A stretch of 9,755 nucleotides of DNA from Candidatus Omnitrophota bacterium (GTDB taxonomy: Bacteria > Omnitrophota > Gorgyraeia > Zapsychrales > JANLHA01): assembly GCA_023247815.1 (NCBI GenBank), contig JAHFFS010000037.1, positions 1 to 9,755 on the forward strand, read 5' to 3'. The position numbers and the translations under genes are program-made. This document shows, piece after piece, positions 1-8,465 of this stretch; within the stretch, counting starts at the first letter, position 1; every line of letters starts with the position of its first letter. Below the pieces are notes generated by a model that searched no databases, was not told the origin of the DNA, and saw nothing but the letters and a program-made list of their open reading frames with translations.

Positions 1-3000
1 AAATGACCCATGTTATGCAAGGAACGGCTTACGTAGGGCTTACCATACAAGATTTACAAGAAAAAAAGGCTCTTTTGAATGAAATCCTTGATTTGAAAAG
101 GCAGGCGGAATTCAACGCCGATCAAGGGGCTTTGATCTTGGCTGGTTTGGCTGGATACAATATCGATGCTGTTAAGACAGGTCTAGAATTTTTAAAACGA
201 ACGACCAAAGCGGTCACCGCGGAATATGCTTTCGAATCGCACCCTCATCCCAAACAACGGATCAATCATATTGAAAAGTTTTTAGACAAAGAGTCCAATG
301 TGTTGATCACTCGTCCTTATCAAACCGATGATCAGGACCAGGCGCTGCAAAGTTCTCCTGGTGAAAAAATGGCCGATCGATACGGCCAATGGTATCATCG
401 GCATTTGGGCGCGAAAGCCCAGGATATCCGATCCGAACAGGATTTGATCCGTCAGTTCTCTGAGGCGCAAACCATCGACGAGGTCTTGGAGCTCATTAAG
501 ATCGCGCGCTATCGGCAGACCCGGGTGGCGGCAAAGGCATTGGCCCAAGAGGCTGAGGCCAAGAAAAAATTCGCGAAGCATTTGTATTTGAACAGTGTTT
601 TGGATTTGATGTCGGAAGTTGTGACCGATTGGGAGCAAAAGCCGGAACAAAAGCTGCCAGGGCATTTGTCAATGGCCAACAATGAGGGTTTGTTGACGCA
701 GTTCTTGACGCAAAATGATAACGGGCTGCCTAACGTAGAGCCAGATTTTTTAAATAGGTTAAAGTCGCAATTTAATAAGAGTGTCGATGATAAAGAATTT
801 TTGAAAAATTTTAATCAGCAGGTCATCGCGATCAGAAAGCGGATCCAAGCCGCGGATATGAACCTCGAACGACGACTCCACCTATTAGATTTGATTGCCA
901 AGATCTATGATCAGACGATCGCGCAATTTAAGAATCGGTTTTATGACGAGAAAGTCTTTGATGACTATATCCAATCGGAACCAGCACAAAAGAGCGATTA
1001 TCAAGCAGTTGTTGCTTCGGTCGGTCGAGGGGACATGAGTGCCATGGAAGAACTGCTCAAGCGTCCTTTTTCATTCTATCGGAACTATGGTAAAAAGGAT
1101 TTGAACGAGGAAATGGATGCCAAAGATTATATGAAGACCGCTCAAGGCGCCTCGGTTTCGCAGGTGGTCGCTCGTTTAGGGATCGATTTGAAGAACATTG
1201 ATCCAGGGAAAATATTTTTAGAACGAGCGGATTCTGACTTTTATGAAAAGGATATTCGCCTACTCCCCGTTGGTACTCCAGCCGAACGGAAACGGTTGTT
1301 TGAAGCGGTGATGATATCGTTCATTTTAGAAAAGGGCAAAATTACTGATTTATTCGACCAACACTACTATTTTTACCTGGATATTGATGATTGGAAAAGC
1401 TTAATCCACTATGATAGATATCCAACGGAGTTTAGGGAGGCGATCTTTCAGGCGGTATTGAGGGTGGCGCCCGATGATGCTGATCATTCCGGGGACAACA
1501 ACAAACTCTATTATCTCAGCTCGAACAAAATCAAACAATGGTTAGCTCTTTATTTATCAGGGACCGCAATAAAGGAAAATGGCTACGAAGGAACGGATCA
1601 ATTAAGGACAGGAGATATTCATTATGAAACCGATTTCAATTTTTCGCAACAGGGGCTTCCAGAATCCGGCGGTGATCAGCGTATAGAGAGGCAGCGGGCG
1701 GTTCAAAGGCAGTTCTTGAATTATTTGCGTTTTAGGATTCCTGAGGAGGCTGATGAAATTTTTTCCAGTATTTTTGAGCAAGAGTTGTCAGCGAACAGTC
1801 TGATCGCCGGCCGGAAACTCATACAAAGTGTGTTAGAGAAAAATGAAGAGACAGACGTGTTGCCCCATGAATATATTGAAAGACAAGATATGGTTAACTT
1901 GGCCAAGACGCGTTTATTGAAAGGCTTGCTAGCTATTGAAGCTAGAAAACCCTTGAATGAGCGCGCGGATGTTAGGCGACAGCCTCTTGGTAAAGACATC
2001 GCCTGGTCGGCTAAGCTGAAATTTATCCGTGAAGAGTTAAGTCGTTATTCGGTATTTTTCAGAAATAGGGTATTGCATAATCTCATAGAAAATATTAATG
2101 CGGGAGGAGGTTCGTTTCATCCCACTTTGACCCAAATGAAACAATTGTTGTTTGATGAATATACAACGACGGACAGCGCTGAAAGTCAGCATCTTTTGTT
2201 TCCATCGGACGCGTACGCGCTCTTGCATTATTACGCGGGAATATTTTCAAGAAAGGAGATTAGCGCTATTGATTATCAAAATATGAAAGATCTTAACGGT
2301 GATATCGCAACATTCGAATGGCTATTTGACCATAAACCGCGGTCATTGGCGGTGATTGATCAAAACGTTATTTTGACTTATACGTTGCTGCGACTAAAAG
2401 TGGTTTTATTAGACATGAAAACAAGTTTTCTTAATCAGGGAAAGAGCGAAGAGGAATTTGTTCAATTGACCGATAAAGAATTGGCGGAATTGAGTAAACA
2501 ATTTCTTACGTCCGAAGAAGCCTTTGCTATTTTGCGACAGGTAGCACGGGTATCAGCGCTCAACTTTGAACACGTGAAGCAAGTAACGACCAGCAATAAC
2601 GATGACCTGATGCGCGGCCAATTGTCCGGGGTGACGCAGGAGAAAATGAGAAATGACTGTAAAGGTAAAAACGGGCGGTCAAGCATAAAGGTTTCTTCTC
2701 TGGAAGCTCCACTTGGTTTCTTGCGGGCGCCGGAACATCCTTTAGAACAACGGTTGTTTCGCCTGTTGTTTGCTTTAGATCTTGGCCAATTGCAGAAATT
2801 GGCCAAAGAGCAAAGCCAAGTTAGGAAAGACCTGACTATTAAAAAAGGGCGATTGCAACAAGAATTGCCGGAAACAAACGCGCAGAAGATGATCGACGTG
2901 ATCATTCTCTATCGGCTATTAGCTAAGTTTGGTCTTCATCAGGAAGAGTTCAATGAAGATAATTTTGAGAATTTTATCGCCGCAGAATATGATGTTCGGT

Positions 3001-6000
3001 TGTCAAGGAATTCTAATACCGGAGAAGAAATTTTTGATTTCGGTATCAGTATCAAAACGAAGGAATTGAGTGATGAGGAAGTGAGTGAATCAGCGGTTTC
3101 CGTTCTTCAATTACAACAAAGGTCAGCCGCGATTAGCAAGCGATGCATGGCCTTTTTTAAAGAGTTGGCTAATGACGGCTTTATCGGAAAATATCGAGAT
3201 GCCGACGCCTTTTTTGCCGAGATCGCGAAACATCCCATTGGGTTAAGGGCCTTTTTGTATTATTCCGAGTTGATGCGGGATGTTCAACTTCCTAGTGCCA
3301 AAGAAAATGCCCTAGAGCCGTCCACGGAAGAAAGGACGTACATCGAAGCCTTGATGCAGGCCGTTGATATCATTGGGAACAAAGCCAGGGTTTTTAAAGA
3401 GTATGACGCGCAAGTGTCAAAATTGTTGAAGTCAAAACTTGTCCTTCAAAAAAGGCTCAAATTGCTTTTTCAATTTTTTCCTAAGGCCTCGCTTTTTCGG
3501 GATGGTTTCATTGACCGCTGGGAACGGGCCTTGGTTCCGGAAGTGGATTTGAGTCTGATTGAGCAGACTTATATCAACAAGCAACGTCAAAAAGGTCGAC
3601 TAGACAATGAATACAGCGCTTTTGAGACCATGGGGCTCTTAACACCATTGCAATGGGATCGGGTCAAGACGGAAAATTTTCGCATGACACCAGAGCGGGC
3701 AAAGGAAATTATCGAATTTTATCGATTAACGATCAAGTGTATGGCCGATCCGCAGCGGCAGTTGCGCATGGGAGAGACCGCGATGAAAATTTATCGGCAA
3801 AATTATCCAGACGCCAGTTTTCAGGATGAATTGAGGGCGATTACTGATTTTTTTCCATTTGCCAGTGAACTGCGTGACGAGCATTTACATGAGCTATTGA
3901 ATCATCACGTCATTCCCGACGAGAAAAAAATCAAGGACACGGAAATCAGCCAGGTCCGGAAGTTGTTTTCTTCGTTTCAAAATTTGCAGTACGATGAAGA
4001 ATTGACCAACGCCAATTTTGCCCAGCAGGTGATTGAAGCGATTCTTTCCTTAGCTTCCCGGGAGAGTCGTGTTGAGATCCTATTTTGGGTGCTGGACCCT
4101 AAGTCCAACGCGAAACCGCGTTTTATTGTTCAGTTGAAAGACCGGTTGAACATCAATTTTGACGAATTGCCCCAGCATATCGAGGCCATGCCGGAAAGTT
4201 ATCGGGTTAAAATCCTGGAAAACATGTTTCTAGGAGAAAATGGTTTGTTTTCGCCGCAGTCCGAACAGGATGAGGAACTCATGGACGATCTGGTGGGACG
4301 GTTGTTTGAAACATTTTTTTCTGATCCATCGGAAGCGGGGAAGAAAGGACGGCAAAGCCAATTGTCAGCGGAGAATTATCAATTGGTGAAAGAGCTTTTT
4401 CCCATCATTATCAAAGGCTATCATCCCGCTCGACGTACATCTTTGGTCCTCAGTCTATTACGACGGCATCAGGAGCTCGATACGATGAGTGATGGTAAGA
4501 AAATGGCGGCCCTCTTATCAGCCATGGGGCCGGTGGGAGATAAAATCAGTCAAGTCCTATCGGAACAAAAAAATTGGCTTCCCAATGATTCCTTAAGGCG
4601 CGATTTGGGGACGGCGAAAAAGAACGCCCCGCGGATCAATAAATTAGCGGTTTTACAAGTGCTGCTCAACGCGGGGTTTAAAATGGAGGATATTAAAATC
4701 GGCAGACGTTTAGGAACAGCCTCGATGGGGCAGGTTCATGAAGGGTGGATCCGGGTGAACGGCGTGTGGGAACATGTGGTGATCAAGGTGATCAAACCGA
4801 AAATCAATCGAATGATTGATGGCGATATCGAGGTCCTGCGAAAGGTCTTCCAATATTTAAAAGAAAAAAGGCATTATGATGTGGAATATCTGGCCAATGA
4901 TATCGATGAATGGATCGCCATCGAAAGCAATCTTATTAACGAGGTGCAAAATACCGGTGAGGTTGCCGACGGGATTGGAAAATATAAGTCTCAGACGACG
5001 TTGGGTTTTAAAACCCCGAGGGTCATTGTGGGGGACAAGGTCACGGTGATGATTGGATCAATGGAGCAAGGGGTCGGCGCTGACCTGCTCTTTGCTCCGG
5101 TAGGATTCCGAGGTTGGATCCACAATAAGAATTTTTTAACACGCGATTCTTTGAAGGGATGGATTTCGAGAAAGGATTTGATTAAAAATGAGTTAGTCGA
5201 GAGAGGGAATTCTCCAGAAGAGGCCGAATTGATCGCGGTAGACCTGGCCGCAAATTCATCTGAGATCTTGCGTCAAACGAGGAAGCTGCTTTTACACCTG
5301 ATTCTCGAAGACGGCCGGTTCCACGCGGACCTTCATACCGAAAATATTTTGCTGGGAAGAACCGCATCTTTAATCGATTTTGGTTTGATCGGCAGACTGA
5401 ATCCAGAACAAAGAGCAGGGGCAAAGCAAATCTTGAATGGGATTTTATTGCACGATGCCGATTTGATTTTTGCAGGCATTGCGGCTATTCATATCAATTC
5501 ACAGCAATTGACGGATGAAGAGCGGGAGGATGTTAAAACGCGTTTGGATGATGGTCGCGCGGATGTTCTTGTCGATATGGAAGCGATGTTTAAGAAGGGG
5601 ATGAATATTGAAAGTGAAATGAAGGAATTGCTTTCTATTGTGGGGAGTCGAAGATTCGCGGGCAGTAAAGATTTTTCTAATTTGATCAAGGCCGTGACCA
5701 CGGCCATTTGGTTGTTCCCGACGCAAATGCATACGGTGCAACCGGTCTTAGACGATTTGGCGGAAGTGTTGGTGTTGACTCCTCAAGAAGTGGACCAGGT
5801 CATGCGGGTTCATGGTCGATCAATTGTCCTGAATAGCATCGCGTTGATGAAAGAAAATGTCCAATCCGATTGTTTGGCTGTTTGGCATCAAGTGTCTGAT
5901 CCGATCCGAGAAAGAATTCAATACTGGCATAACCGCTGGAGAAAAACAAAAGTGGCCAATGAAATCTCCAGCAATTTGAGGAAAGTCTTTGGTGGGCACC

Positions 6001-7544
6001 CAGTGACGGAGGAAGATTCGCAAAAAGCAAGAGCCGTGACGCGAAATGCGCTTACGGCATCGGTATTATCCAATCTTTTTGGGATGGAACAAGATCCTTT
6101 AAAAAAGATCAAGCTGGATGAGCCGAATCCGATTTTAGTGGGAAAGGACCCGCTTAAAGAAAGGCAGGATAAAGCGTCACCCCACTATGTTAAAGATTAT
6201 CGTCGTAGCAAATTTTCTCAAATCGAATATTCGATTCTTGATGGAAATCTTGAGAAGATTCCCGGTTATCAGACGATGAGTCGAGAGGAGAAACAAGAAG
6301 TGAAAGAGAGCATTCATTTATACTATCGAATTTATGCCAAAATGGTCTTTCATCCCTATTTAGTGGGTAAGGACGTTGTTCTGACAGAAAAAGAGGGGCG
6401 GCTTTTTGAAGTATTGATCAAACAGGAATTTAAAAATTTGCCGCAGCAACAATTGATCGCGCGCGCTTTAACCACGCGGGTGATGCGGGAAAGGCACCGT
6501 TCGCGTGATAAAGCAGCTGGTAAAGTAACTCCTTTTCGCAGTTTTTTGAATCCGCGTTCGCCCTTTCTCAACTATATGGGAGAAAGGATAGCTGATTCCT
6601 ATTTGGCCTTACTCGACGACCAGAATATGAAAACACCTGATTGGAAACCCATAGGTCAGCGGTTGAGAGATTATTTATTATATGACGGGAATGATTTTTA
6701 TTCTGGGGTGGAAAAAGAAATTAATCTGGAGTTTGATTTGCAGCATACCGGTGAGGTTTTTTCAACTCGGCAGATGGATTTAAAGAAGATCGCTTTGGAT
6801 AAAGCGTATCAACAAACGGATATCCGTCAAAAGCTCCTAGATCATTTTGATGAATTGAAACCAGGAAAATTTTTTGAATCAAAAGAAGTCAGTGAAGGAA
6901 AGATTCATCTCAAAGCCACGCGTACTGGATTTACCGAAACCGGACGGTTTGAGATTGAATTTATCAATCTGGTCAAAAATGAGTATGTTCTGCTCTCTTT
7001 GACGGAAGAAGAGTTTTATGATTATTTGAAAAGCGGGCGGGCCAAACCGGCTGTTTATCAGCGCTGGGAACGCGATGATTCAGCGGATCCGCAAAAGTCC
7101 TACCCAACGGAACCTTTCCCGCGGTTTTCTGAACAAGTTTTAAAAAATATGGCACCGCAAGATAAGGTGGATTTAATAGACATTGTTTTAGCGTCAGCCC
7201 CTTCTTTGGATGTTGCCGCTGCTCCTACCCCAGAACCTTCCCCGGCTTCTTCGCCCGGCGCTTCTGGCGAAGAGAGCAAGCATGACGTCTTTATGTTTTC
7301 ATCAGAAAATGAAGTGGGGGGTATTGATCTCAGCCAGAAATGGATGAATATCAAATTCAGCGGCGATGAAGCCGCGATCCGTTTTGCTCCCAACTCTCAA
7401 ACCCTTTCGCCTGGTTTTGAAGGCTTCACCCCCATCATCATAAACGCCGTCCCCATCCCCAGCCTGCCGGCGTATTTGGGGATTTCTTTGCAAACGTTCT
7501 TGCCGTCAGATCAGCTTTCCCAACTAGGGCGTGAAAGCCCTTGA
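1..7544 (+). CDS. Giant multidomain protein, 5'-partial: M48 peptidase tail, long helical region, ABC1/UbiB-type kinase, C-terminal module
   Basis: The open frame enters from the left edge and stops at TGA 7542-7544. Residues are numbered from the ATG at 3, which I do not believe is the true start. Residues 36-44 (AEFNADQGAL region, E36 and D40) and the HPHPKQRI stretch at 80-87 match the second half of an M48 metallopeptidase domain. Its HExxH would lie upstream of the window. Residues ~100-1500 are charged and helix-rich with no family I recognise. FFPxASxxRD occurs at 1158-1167 and 1283-1292. Residues ~1505-1900 are an ABC1/AarF/UbiB atypical kinase: K-I-S-Q at 1514-1517 (usually KxGQ), Ala-loop LGTASMGQVH at 1570-1579, K1595, E1641/E1647, catalytic FHADLHTEN at 1773-1781 and DFG at 1792-1794. 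About 40 extra residues precede the catalytic loop. Residues ~1900-2400 are unassigned, 2405-2424 are a Pro/Ser/Ala linker, and GGIDL (2439-2443) plus FTPIIIN (2475-2481) mark a terminal module. I see no clear membrane helix in the visible part. Substrate and location are unknown. The kinase call is firm. The M48 call is good but rests on half a domain. Confidence 0.9.
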   Translation, partial: MTHVMQGTAYVGLTIQDLQEKKALLNEILDLKRQAEFNADQGALILAGLAGYNIDAVKTGLEFLKRTTKAVTAEYAFESHPHPKQRINHIEKFLDKESNVLITRPYQTDDQDQALQSSPGEKMADRYGQWYHRHLGAKAQDIRSEQDLIRQFSEAQTIDEVLELIKIARYRQTRVAAKALAQEAEAKKKFAKHLYLNSVLDLMSEVVTDWEQKPEQKLPGHLSMANNEGLLTQFLTQNDNGLPNVEPDFLNRLKSQFNKSVDDKEFLKNFNQQVIAIRKRIQAADMNLERRLHLLDLIAKIYDQTIAQFKNRFYDEKVFDDYIQSEPAQKSDYQAVVASVGRGDMSAMEELLKRPFSFYRNYGKKDLNEEMDAKDYMKTAQGASVSQVVARLGIDLKNIDPGKIFLERADSDFYEKDIRLLPVGTPAERKRLFEAVMISFILEKGKITDLFDQHYYFYLDIDDWKSLIHYDRYPTEFREAIFQAVLRVAPDDADHSGDNNKLYYLSSNKIKQWLALYLSGTAIKENGYEGTDQLRTGDIHYETDFNFSQQGLPESGGDQRIERQRAVQRQFLNYLRFRIPEEADEIFSSIFEQELSANSLIAGRKLIQSVLEKNEETDVLPHEYIERQDMVNLAKTRLLKGLLAIEARKPLNERADVRRQPLGKDIAWSAKLKFIREELSRYSVFFRNRVLHNLIENINAGGGSFHPTLTQMKQLLFDEYTTTDSAESQHLLFPSDAYALLHYYAGIFSRKEISAIDYQNMKDLNGDIATFEWLFDHKPRSLAVIDQNVILTYTLLRLKVVLLDMKTSFLNQGKSEEEFVQLTDKELAELSKQFLTSEEAFAILRQVARVSALNFEHVKQVTTSNNDDLMRGQLSGVTQEKMRNDCKGKNGRSSIKVSSLEAPLGFLRAPEHPLEQRLFRLLFALDLGQLQKLAKEQSQVRKDLTIKKGRLQQELPETNAQKMIDVIILYRLLAKFGLHQEEFNEDNFENFIAAEYDVRLSRNSNTGEEIFDFGISIKTKELSDEEVSESAVSVLQLQQRSAAISKRCMAFFKELANDGFIGKYRDADAFFAEIAKHPIGLRAFLYYSELMRDVQLPSAKENALEPSTEERTYIEALMQAVDIIGNKARVFKEYDAQVSKLLKSKLVLQKRLKLLFQFFPKASLFRDGFIDRWERALVPEVDLSLIEQTYINKQRQKGRLDNEYSAFETMGLLTPLQWDRVKTENFRMTPERAKEIIEFYRLTIKCMADPQRQLRMGETAMKIYRQNYPDASFQDELRAITDFFPFASELRDEHLHELLNHHVIPDEKKIKDTEISQVRKLFSSFQNLQYDEELTNANFAQQVIEAILSLASRESRVEILFWVLDPKSNAKPRFIVQLKDRLNINFDELPQHIEAMPESYRVKILENMFLGENGLFSPQSEQDEELMDDLVGRLFETFFSDPSEAGKKGRQSQLSAENYQLVKELFPIIIKGYHPARRTSLVLSLLRRHQELDTMSDGKKMAALLSAMGPVGDKISQVLSEQKNWLPNDSLRRDLGTAKKNAPRINKLAVLQVLLNAGFKMEDIKIGRRLGTASMGQVHEGWIRVNGVWEHVVIKVIKPKINRMIDGDIEVLRKVFQYLKEKRHYDVEYLANDIDEWIAIESNLINEVQNTGEVADGIGKYKSQTTLGFKTPRVIVGDKVTVMIGSMEQGVGADLLFAPVGFRGWIHNKNFLTRDSLKGWISRKDLIKNELVERGNSPEEAELIAVDLAANSSEILRQTRKLLLHLILEDGRFHADLHTENILLGRTASLIDFGLIGRLNPEQRAGAKQILNGILLHDADLIFAGIAAIHINSQQLTDEEREDVKTRLDDGRADVLVDMEAMFKKGMNIESEMKELLSIVGSRRFAGSKDFSNLIKAVTTAIWLFPTQMHTVQPVLDDLAEVLVLTPQEVDQVMRVHGRSIVLNSIALMKENVQSDCLAVWHQVSDPIRERIQYWHNRWRKTKVANEISSNLRKVFGGHPVTEEDSQKARAVTRNALTASVLSNLFGMEQDPLKKIKLDEPNPILVGKDPLKERQDKASPHYVKDYRRSKFSQIEYSILDGNLEKIPGYQTMSREEKQEVKESIHLYYRIYAKMVFHPYLVGKDVVLTEKEGRLFEVLIKQEFKNLPQQQLIARALTTRVMRERHRSRDKAAGKVTPFRSFLNPRSPFLNYMGERIADSYLALLDDQNMKTPDWKPIGQRLRDYLLYDGNDFYSGVEKEINLEFDLQHTGEVFSTRQMDLKKIALDKAYQQTDIRQKLLDHFDELKPGKFFESKEVSEGKIHLKATRTGFTETGRFEIEFINLVKNEYVLLSLTEEEFYDYLKSGRAKPAVYQRWERDDSADPQKSYPTEPFPRFSEQVLKNMAPQDKVDLIDIVLASAPSLDVAAAPTPEPSPASSPGASGEESKHDVFMFSSENEVGGIDLSQKWMNIKFSGDEAAIRFAPNSQTLSPGFEGFTPIIINAVPIPSLPAYLGISLQTFLPSDQLSQLGRESP

Positions 7545-7576
7545 TTATTCAATGGATTATGCCATAATTTTTTAAG

Positions 7577-7942
7577 ATGAAATTAGAACATTACCCCGTT
7601 GCGAAATTAAAACAACAAATTTTGGAAATAGCGAGGAAATATCTAGATATCGACCGGTATCATTTGTTTTTTTTTGGCTCACGAATCAATGGTCAGGGAT
7701 CAGAACGGTCTGATATTGATATCGGTATTGAGGGAACCGGCCCCATCGAAGATAAGACTTTTTTCGCCTTGAAAGAAGAGATCAATAAGCTGCCAACACT
7801 TTATAAGTTTGATTTGGTTGATTTTCAGAAGGCCTCCGACGCTTTTCGTCAAGTGGCCTTAAAAAATATCGAAGATATCCATCGGCCGGGAATGAAGAGG
7901 TCCCCAGTTCAAAAACGAAGCGCAACACAGAAGGAAAAATGA
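7577..7942 (+). CDS. MNT-fold nucleotidyltransferase (MntA/HI0073-like), first gene of an MNT-HEPN pair
   Basis: A 121-residue protein of the minimal nucleotidyltransferase fold. The catalytic signature is G34-S35 followed by exactly ten residues and D46-I-D48, i.e. GSx10DxD. D79 in KFDLVDF is a good candidate for the third metal-binding acid. Proteins of this family transfer a nucleotide, AMP in the case of MntA, onto a partner. The gene starts 32 bases after the giant gene's stop, and the next gene overlaps its end by 4 bases (ATGA), which suggests translational coupling. No good Shine-Dalgarno sequence precedes ATG 7577, and I see no separate promoter or terminator in the 32-base gap, so it may be read from upstream. 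The last ~20 residues are a Lys/Arg-rich tail beyond the core fold. It is either the antitoxin of a type VII toxin-antitoxin pair or an HI0073-type enzyme of unknown substrate. Confidence 0.88.
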   Translation: MKLEHYPVAKLKQQILEIARKYLDIDRYHLFFFGSRINGQGSERSDIDIGIEGTGPIEDKTFFALKEEINKLPTLYKFDLVDFQKASDAFRQVALKNIEDIHRPGMKRSPVQKRSATQKEK

Positions 7943-8310
7943 CCAAATTTGAAAGTTTGAAAGGACAGTTCGCAACTGCGGTTGAACGGTTGGATGAGGT
8001 CCTGAGGGCCGAAAAATCAGTCATCATCCGCGACGCGGCGTTAAAACGTTTTGAGTTCACCTATGACTTGGCCTGGAAGGCGGCGCGGGCCTTTTTGCAG
8101 GAAAAGAAGGGGGTGGATTGTACCGCTCCTAAGGATTGCATCAAGGCGGCTTATCAGCAAAAGTTGATTGATTATAACGACATATGGCTGAACATGACGG
8201 ATTGGCGTAATCAAATTGTGCATTCTTATAGTGAAAAATTTGCCGATGAGCTGTTCGCTCAGCTTCCTCAAATCCTCTCTGAATTTCAAAAATTGCTCAA
8301 AAAATTATAA
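7939..8310 (+). CDS. HEPN-type nucleotidyltransferase substrate-binding protein (HI0074 family, HepT-like)
   Basis: A 123-residue all-helical protein. The central RFEFTYDLAWKAAR segment (37-50) and the W83...M86...W89-R90-N91 pattern are typical of the HI0074 / NTase_sub_bind family. R90-NQIV-H95-S-Y97 fits the Rx4HxY motif of HEPN ribonuclease toxins such as HepT, whose tyrosine is AMPylated by MntA. The ATG at 7939 overlaps the upstream gene's stop (ATGA), with AAGGA at 7931-7935 as ribosome binding site, so the two proteins are probably made in a fixed ratio and act as a complex. The HI0074 protein itself was described as a substrate-binding partner of its nucleotidyltransferase, so ribonuclease activity is inferred from the motif only. 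The gene ends about 20 bases before the heat-shock promoter, and no obvious hairpin terminator separates them. Confidence 0.87.
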   Translation: MTKFESLKGQFATAVERLDEVLRAEKSVIIRDAALKRFEFTYDLAWKAARAFLQEKKGVDCTAPKDCIKAAYQQKLIDYNDIWLNMTDWRNQIVHSYSEKFADELFAQLPQILSEFQKLLKKL

Positions 8311-8330
8311 TGTGCACAAAAAATTCTTTA

Positions 8331-8359
8331 TTGACATGAGCAGGTTTTTGTTATACTAT
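8331..8359 (+). promoter_or_regulatory. Sigma70-like promoter of the hrcA-grpE operon
   Basis: A perfect TTGACA -35 box lies at 8331-8336. Two overlapping -10 candidates follow: TATACT at 8352-8357 (5/6 match, 15-base spacer) and TACTAT at 8354-8359 (4/6 match, 17-base spacer). The expected start of transcription falls inside the CIRCE operator that begins at 8361. This is the standard arrangement for HrcA repression of a housekeeping-sigma heat-shock promoter. Confidence 0.75.
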
Positions 8360-8360
8360 T

Positions 8361-8387
8361 TTAGCAATCAACGTGCTTGAGTGCTAA
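8361..8387 (+). promoter_or_regulatory. CIRCE operator (HrcA binding site)
   Basis: TTAGCAATC at 8361-8369, a 9-base spacer, and GAGTGCTAA at 8379-8387. The consensus is TTAGCACTC-N9-GAGTGCTAA, so the right arm is perfect and the left arm has one change (C to A at 8367). The site begins 2-4 bases after the -10 box and covers the probable transcription start, upstream of hrcA. Known biology: HrcA dimers bind CIRCE and repress until heat shock draws away the GroEL that keeps HrcA active. Autoregulation of this operon follows from position. Confidence 0.93.
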
Positions 8388-8465
8388 ATTTTTGGCAAAC
8401 ATTAACTCATTCGTTCCCTTATAGATACATCGTTATCATTTAAACGTGGTAACCAAAAAAAGAGG

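Noticed and set aside
3..5. ATG at the left edge as the true start of the giant gene
   Set aside because: The residues just after it already belong to the interior of an M48 domain, there is no room to see a ribosome site, and the frame is open to the edge. I treat the gene as 5'-partial.
2462..2905. Minus-strand open frame of 147 codons (and shorter ones at 282-665, 1721-1999, 7100-7393)
   Set aside because: All lie opposite well-supported coding sequence, have no recognisable domain, and look like shadows of the giant gene.
8281..8330. Intrinsic terminator between the HEPN gene and the heat-shock promoter
   Set aside because: The stretch is A-rich with only a short TGTGCACA palindrome and no GC stem followed by a T-run, so read-through into the operon cannot be excluded.
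8432..8453. Possible small hairpin in the hrcA leader (GTTATCA with TGGTAAC)
   Set aside because: Seven pairs including one G-U, with an 8-base loop, can arise by chance in an AT-rich leader, and nothing ties it to a known thermosensor or riboswitch.
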